This document shows, in pieces, positions 42,475 through 46,701 of a stretch of DNA of 46,701 nucleotides. A program made the translations under genes and the position numbers. Position 1 is the first letter of the stretch. Every line of letters starts with the position of its first letter. The stretch comes from Pseudomonadota bacterium (lineage in GTDB: Bacteria > Pseudomonadota > Gammaproteobacteria > Steroidobacterales > Woeseiaceae): contig JAHKKM010000005.1 in NCBI GenBank assembly GCA_020027645.1, positions 1-46,701 of the forward strand. The letters are read 5' to 3'. The notes under the pieces are model-generated. The model searched no databases. It saw only the letters and a list, made by a program, of their open reading frames with translations, and was not told where the DNA came from.

Positions 42475-43881
42475 TTGCCGCTGAAAATGGTCTGAAAGCA
42501 CCTGCGCCACACAGCTCGTCAGGCGTTTGCCGGTTTCGATGTGCAGGAACTCGTTCGGTCCGTGCGCGTTGGAGCTCGGTCCGAGCAGGCCGGTGACCAG
42601 GAACTGCGCTTTCGGAAATTTCTCGCCCAGCATGCCCATGAAGGGAATCGTTCCGCCCGTTCCCATGTACATCGATGGTTTGCCGAAGAAAGTGTTCGAT
42701 GCCTTTTGCATCGACGCGACCAGCCAGTCGGCAATTTTCGGAGCATTCCAGCCGCCCATCGCGGAATCGACGTCGAAGCTGACCTTGGCCAGGCGCGGCT
42801 GATTACGTTCCAGTGCTTTCTTGATGGCGCTTGCTGCCTTTTTCGGGTCGCAGGTTGGCGGCAGGCGGAAAGACAGCTTCAGTGTCGTCTGCGGCAACAA
42901 CACGTTGCCTGCATTCACCAGTGCCGGCAGACCGTCGGCGCCGGTTACGCTCAAGGTCGGACGCCAGGTATTGTTCAGCAGCAATTCGAGCGCCGATCCG
43001 GCCGGTTTTGCGCCCTTGACCGCCCAGGGATATCGCTTGTACACCGAGTCCTTGAGGACCTTCGCCGCTTTCACCGCCTGCTGCTGCCGTTGTGCCGGAA
43101 TTTTCACACGCAGTGCAGCCGGCAGAAGTTCGCCGGTCGCCTCGTCCTCGACGCGGCTCAGTAACTGCCGCAGCAGACGAAAGCTCGATGGCACGATGCC
43201 ACTGGCACTGCCGGAGTGCACGCCTTCGGTCAGTACCTCGACATTCAGTTTGCCGGTGAGATTTCCGCGCAACGAGGTTGTGCACCAGAGCTGGTCGTAA
43301 TTCCCGCACTCGGCATCCAGGCAAACCACAAGACTCGGCGAACCTATCCGGTCCTGCAACAAATCGATGTAGAAGGGCAGATCGAAGCTGCCGCTTTCCT
43401 CGCAGCCTTCGATCAGCACCACGCAATGTGCGTGCGGAATGCCCTGCTCCTGCAAGGCGCGGATCGCGGTCAGCGAGCCGAACGTTGCGTAACCGTCGTC
43501 GGCACCACCGCGGCCATACAGTTTTCCGTTCTTGATGACGGGTTTCCAGGGATCGAGATCGTCCGCCCAGCCACTGAATTCCGGCTGCTTGTCGAAGTGG
43601 CCGTACAGCACGACCACTTCGTCGGAATCACCAGGAATATCGATGAACAGCACCGGCGTTCGTCCCTTGATCCGCACCACCTCGATCTGCATGCCTTTGA
43701 TCGGTTGCTTGCGGCACCAGCCTTCGAGCAGGGCGATTGCCTGATCCATGTGTCCGCGCTTCTGCCAGTCCGGATCGAATGCCGGTGATTTGTTCGGGAT
43801 CCTGATGTAGTCGCAGAGTGTCGGAACGATGGATTCATCCCACTGGCTGCTGATAAACGCTGCCGCTTTCTTGGTATTCAT
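42472..43881 (-). CDS. M20 family metallopeptidase (dipeptidase)
   Basis: 469-aa di-zinc peptidase of the ArgE/DapE/CNDP-like group. Metal and catalytic residues are in LYGHFDKQPE (His95, Asp97), GRGGADDGYA (Asp128), EGCEESGS (catalytic Glu161, metal Glu162), CLDAECGNYD, and a late His in SSNAHGPNEFLH. The lid domain about 200-320 contains GVHSGSASGIVPSSF. There is no signal peptide from ATG 43881 (MNTKKAAAFI), so it is cytosolic and probably cleaves dipeptides or a similar small amide. The frame is open 77 codons upstream, but that part is unlike the family. Its stop codon lies inside a repeat. It diverges from the large cytochrome fusion gene. Confidence 0.9.
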   Translation of the reverse strand: MNTKKAAAFISSQWDESIVPTLCDYIRIPNKSPAFDPDWQKRGHMDQAIALLEGWCRKQPIKGMQIEVVRIKGRTPVLFIDIPGDSDEVVVLYGHFDKQPEFSGWADDLDPWKPVIKNGKLYGRGGADDGYATFGSLTAIRALQEQGIPHAHCVVLIEGCEESGSFDLPFYIDLLQDRIGSPSLVVCLDAECGNYDQLWCTTSLRGNLTGKLNVEVLTEGVHSGSASGIVPSSFRLLRQLLSRVEDEATGELLPAALRVKIPAQRQQQAVKAAKVLKDSVYKRYPWAVKGAKPAGSALELLLNNTWRPTLSVTGADGLPALVNAGNVLLPQTTLKLSFRLPPTCDPKKAASAIKKALERNQPRLAKVSFDVDSAMGGWNAPKIADWLVASMQKASNTFFGKPSMYMGTGGTIPFMGMLGEKFPKAQFLVTGLLGPSSNAHGPNEFLHIETGKRLTSCVAQVLSDHFQRQ

Positions 43882-44016
43882 TTTTCTCGATTGTTTGCGT
43901 GTGGAGCGAATGAAAATACTGGCCTGAAAGAGTGAAGCATCCGGCAGCAGAAGGCAATGCTGGAGTCGGGCTGCTGCGAGCGGTAGGCTCAAAGACCTGG
44001 ATAGGGGGAGGTCGGC

Positions 44017-46701
44017 TTGAGTAACGTGTTCATCAATAAAGTGTGCCTGCATGCGCCGATTCTGGCGCTGTTCCTGGGCCTGGTGTGCCAGGCATCGGGC
44101 GTCAGCGCGCAAATCGTGCGCATCACGGATACGGACGGTAATCCTGTCGCAACGGCTATGGTGAGCAGAACGATGGCCGGTACCGATATAGTGGACAGGT
44201 CGGACAATGGTTATTCCAAAGAAGGCGTGATCAACCGCGTGGCTCCGCGGGTTACCCTATTTACCGACAGCAAGGGCAGCGCGGACTTCGGTGTACCGCC
44301 GGTTGCCGGGGTGCAGAAAATTCGCGTGCGCGCGCAGGGTTATCGCGATGTGCTGGTCGAATTCCCCGCCACAAGCGGATTGCCGACGCTTGTTCTGGAA
44401 AAGATCAGCGATGCACGTGAGCTCGCCGAGAGCAAACCGTCAAACCTCTGGTTGTCGAAGCTGGACTTCTCATGGGCAGAGGACCCGGCGCAGGCGGAAG
44501 AGCATTTCCTGCGTCATTGCGGGTTCTGTCACCAGCAGGCCTCGCCGATGATGCGTTTGGCCCGAACGAAAGACCAGTGGCGCGACATTCTGGATCGCAT
44601 GAATACCTACGGTGCCATGGCCGCCGAGGACCTGGTCGAACCGGCCGCGAGCGCGCTGGCCTCAGCCTACCCGGCCCTGACTGCTGCTTACGCATCCCTG
44701 CCGGATTTCGAGGCCTGGCATCCTGCATTGCAGGACGCAAAAATCGAGGAGTGGGCTATCGGCGACAGCATGTCGCAAATGCACGATTTGGTTTTGCACC
44801 CGAACGGCAAGCTGTACGTCGGAGACAATCTCATGGATCGTATTTACGAGGTGAATGTCGAGGACGGCAGCTACCGCGTCTTCAAGGTGCCGCATGCTGA
44901 AGGTATAAGGATCGGCGGAATACTGGGCGACCGCCTGAAGACCTATCCGAAAGCCGAGAATTATTCCGGGGTGCACTCATTCGCGGTCGCACCGAGCGAC
45001 GGGCACATCTTTTTGACACCGTCGATGCAGCGCGAGCTGATCGAGTTCGATCCGGAGTCCGGCGAATTCTTTCACTATCCGATGAAGGAGGGCTTTTATC
45101 CACACACCATCCGCGCCGACGGGCAGGACCGCATCTGGTTTACGCTGGCGCTGTCCTCGCAGGTCGGCATGTTCGACCGCCGCAGCCGCTCGTTCACTTT
45201 TTACGATCTGCCGCCGCGTGGGATCAAGGAACGCGTTGTCCTCTGGATCGTAAAATACAAGCTCGCCAGCGGTGACATATCATCGCCGCCAGACTACGAC
45301 TGGGACAGCAGCGGATTCCCGATGCCGTACGGCATCGATGTGTCGCCGGTGGACGGTTCCGTGTGGGTTGCACGTCTGTATGCCGACGACATCGCACGCA
45401 TCGATCCGGAATCGGGCGAGCTGCAGCTGATCGAAACGCCATTTGCGGCGCCGCGGCGCGTGCGCACCGATGCAGAAGGAAATATCTGGATCGCCGGCTT
45501 CTCGAGCGGCCTGATTGCGAAATACGACCCTTTGCAGAAAAAATTCTCCACGTTCGCTCTGCCGTTGACCCATGAGACACCGTACGCGCTGAACGTCGAT
45601 CGTAAGCGCGGAGTCGTCTGGGTCAACGGAAACCAGTCCGACAGCATCATGTCATTCGATATCGAACGCGAAGCCTGGCGTGTGTATCCGCTGACACAAC
45701 GGCGGAGTTTCACGCGCGATATCGAGATTGCGGAGGATGGCAGCGTCTTCACCAGCAACTCGCATTTTCCGAGCTGGATGATCGAGGACAGCCAGCCGAC
45801 GCTGATACGCGTGAGCCCGGTACCTTCGGATGCGGACAAGGCCGCGCAGCTAGGGGCTGCGCTTTACCAGGCTCAATGCGCAAGCTGCCACAACAATCCG
45901 GAAACCAAGGCGCCGTCTCTGGCAACGATGAATCAAATGACCGTATCGCGTATCCTGCAATCCCTCGAATTCGGGCGCATGCAGGTCCAGGGCTCACTGA
46001 TCAGCGCTGAGGAACGCTTACTTGTTGCAAGTTACCTTGCAACCGCAGGCAGCGAACAACGCGATGCATGGATCGCGGACCGTGCCTGTCAATCCAAGGC
46101 AGCGTTGAACGTCGTTTCCCAGGAGCACAACAACTGGGGCTTCGGTGTCGAGAATCGCCGCGCAATGGATAGCAACGTCGCCATCCATTCACATAATTTG
46201 CAAGACCTCGAGCTCAAGTGGTCGCTGGCCGTTCCGGGCGCGACCGAAATGCGCTCGCAACCGGTTGCATCCTCCGGCGTTTTGTTTCTCGGCACCTCGA
46301 ACGGAAATTTGCTGGCGCTGGACCAGGACAGCGGCTGCGTCCATTGGCATTACCAGGCCCGCAGCGGCATACGCTCGTCGCTGAACCTCGAAACGACCGC
46401 GGACGGTATTGCCACCCTGTTTTTTGCCGACGACATGGCCAACGTATACGCGGTCTCGGCAAACGACGGCTCCTTGCGCTGGCGCCAGGCACTGCGATGG
46501 TTTCCGACCACGGTGATCAGCGGCTCGCTCGCTTTTCACGACAACCGGCTGTTCGTACCGATTTCTTCGTTCGAGGTGGCGATTGCGGGACTCGACAATT
46601 ATCCCTGTTGCCGTTCGCACGGCGGTGTGGCTGCGCTGAACGGAACCGACGGCGGCCTGCTGTGGGAATACCGGACGACTTCCCACGCCGCTGTCACAGG
46701 A
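44017..46701 (+). CDS. Secreted cytochrome c / Vgb-like propeller / PQQ-type dehydrogenase fusion (3' truncated)
   Basis: Open for 895 codons to the window edge. TTG 44017 follows GGGGGAGG by five bases; GTG 44026 is an alternative. A signal peptide (APILALFLGLVCQASGVSA) leads to a carboxypeptidase-regulatory-like domain (about 32-125), then a heme motif CGFCH (168-172), then a virginiamycin-B-lyase-like propeller (about 240-590: PHTIRADGQDRIWFT, PYGIDVSPVDGSVWVARL, RRVRTDAEGNIWIAG), then a second heme motif CASCH (621-625), and then a PQQ-dehydrogenase-like propeller (about 680 on) with YPCCRSHGGVAALNGTDGGLLWEY. The vicinal Cys and that repeat resemble polyvinyl-alcohol dehydrogenase. Likely a periplasmic quinoprotein dehydrogenase passing electrons to its hemes; the substrate is unknown. 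Confidence 0.85.
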   Translation, partial: MSNVFINKVCLHAPILALFLGLVCQASGVSAQIVRITDTDGNPVATAMVSRTMAGTDIVDRSDNGYSKEGVINRVAPRVTLFTDSKGSADFGVPPVAGVQKIRVRAQGYRDVLVEFPATSGLPTLVLEKISDARELAESKPSNLWLSKLDFSWAEDPAQAEEHFLRHCGFCHQQASPMMRLARTKDQWRDILDRMNTYGAMAAEDLVEPAASALASAYPALTAAYASLPDFEAWHPALQDAKIEEWAIGDSMSQMHDLVLHPNGKLYVGDNLMDRIYEVNVEDGSYRVFKVPHAEGIRIGGILGDRLKTYPKAENYSGVHSFAVAPSDGHIFLTPSMQRELIEFDPESGEFFHYPMKEGFYPHTIRADGQDRIWFTLALSSQVGMFDRRSRSFTFYDLPPRGIKERVVLWIVKYKLASGDISSPPDYDWDSSGFPMPYGIDVSPVDGSVWVARLYADDIARIDPESGELQLIETPFAAPRRVRTDAEGNIWIAGFSSGLIAKYDPLQKKFSTFALPLTHETPYALNVDRKRGVVWVNGNQSDSIMSFDIEREAWRVYPLTQRRSFTRDIEIAEDGSVFTSNSHFPSWMIEDSQPTLIRVSPVPSDADKAAQLGAALYQAQCASCHNNPETKAPSLATMNQMTVSRILQSLEFGRMQVQGSLISAEERLLVASYLATAGSEQRDAWIADRACQSKAALNVVSQEHNNWGFGVENRRAMDSNVAIHSHNLQDLELKWSLAVPGATEMRSQPVASSGVLFLGTSNGNLLALDQDSGCVHWHYQARSGIRSSLNLETTADGIATLFFADDMANVYAVSANDGSLRWRQALRWFPTTVISGSLAFHDNRLFVPISSFEVAIAGLDNYPCCRSHGGVAALNGTDGGLLWEYRTTSHAAVTG

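Overview
The window is about 46.7 kb of GC-rich (roughly 60% by eye), gene-dense bacterial chromosome. The order cinA/pncC - thpR - recA - recX - alaS - csrA - tRNA-Ser(GCU) - tRNA-Arg(ACG) matches the gammaproteobacterial recA-alaS-csrA-serV-argV neighbourhood. Together with clpB, aspS, nudB and mutS it points to a gammaproteobacterium. The TonB receptor, TPR-sulfotransferase, quinoprotein and Xanthomonadales/Woeseia-like gene mix suggest an uncultivated environmental lineage; this placement is inference. No phage, IS transposase, CRISPR array or rRNA was seen.

Layout. (1) 1-16.6 kb is housekeeping: clpB behind a candidate heat-shock promoter, fmdB-like, DUF502, aspS, nudB, an alpha/beta hydrolase, mutS (minus strand), a GT4 glycosyltransferase, pncC, thpR, recA, recX, alaS and csrA. 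(2) 16.6-17.45 kb is a tRNA region holding intact tRNA-Ser and tRNA-Arg, a broken tRNA-Ser 5' piece, a duplicated tRNA-Arg 3' end with its terminator, and three copies of a three-hairpin repeat. (3) 17.4-29 kb carries transporters and envelope genes: dedA, cstA with its small ybdD-like partner, EamA, a VIT-type transporter, a secreted DUF2341 protein, a KefC-type antiporter, a membrane-anchored small protein overlapping a degenerate polysaccharide deacetylase, and a membrane TolB-like/TPR protein. (4) 29.2-30.9 kb has a small hypothetical gene and a three-lipoprotein operon. (5) 31-36.2 kb is a five-gene minus-strand operon whose first gene is a 4-hydroxybutyryl-CoA dehydratase (AbfD) homologue, followed by MaoC hydratase, SDR dehydrogenase, thiolase and an MDR oxidoreductase. 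Read in order, the first four convert 4-hydroxybutyryl-CoA to acetyl-CoA. (6) 36.2-46.7 kb has an ABC-F protein, a TPR-sulfotransferase, a TonB-dependent receptor with a tyrosine-rich loop, an M20 peptidase and a very large cytochrome c/beta-propeller/PQQ-type fusion cut by the window end.

Short palindromic repeats are scattered at gene ends. A GGGGTC-A/T-GACCCC family sits at 3859-3951, 11265-11392 and 42359-42474. A second family sits at the mutS 3' end (6915-7040), and a REP-like pair at 28998-29082. Several supply the last codons or stop codon of the adjacent gene. No REP-associated transposase gene is present, so any mobilising enzyme must lie elsewhere.

The strongest leads for something undescribed are the tRNA-linked three-hairpin repeats with their tRNA duplications, the apparent 4-hydroxybutyrate-to-acetyl-CoA operon, and the sulfotransferase/Tyr-rich TonB receptor pair.
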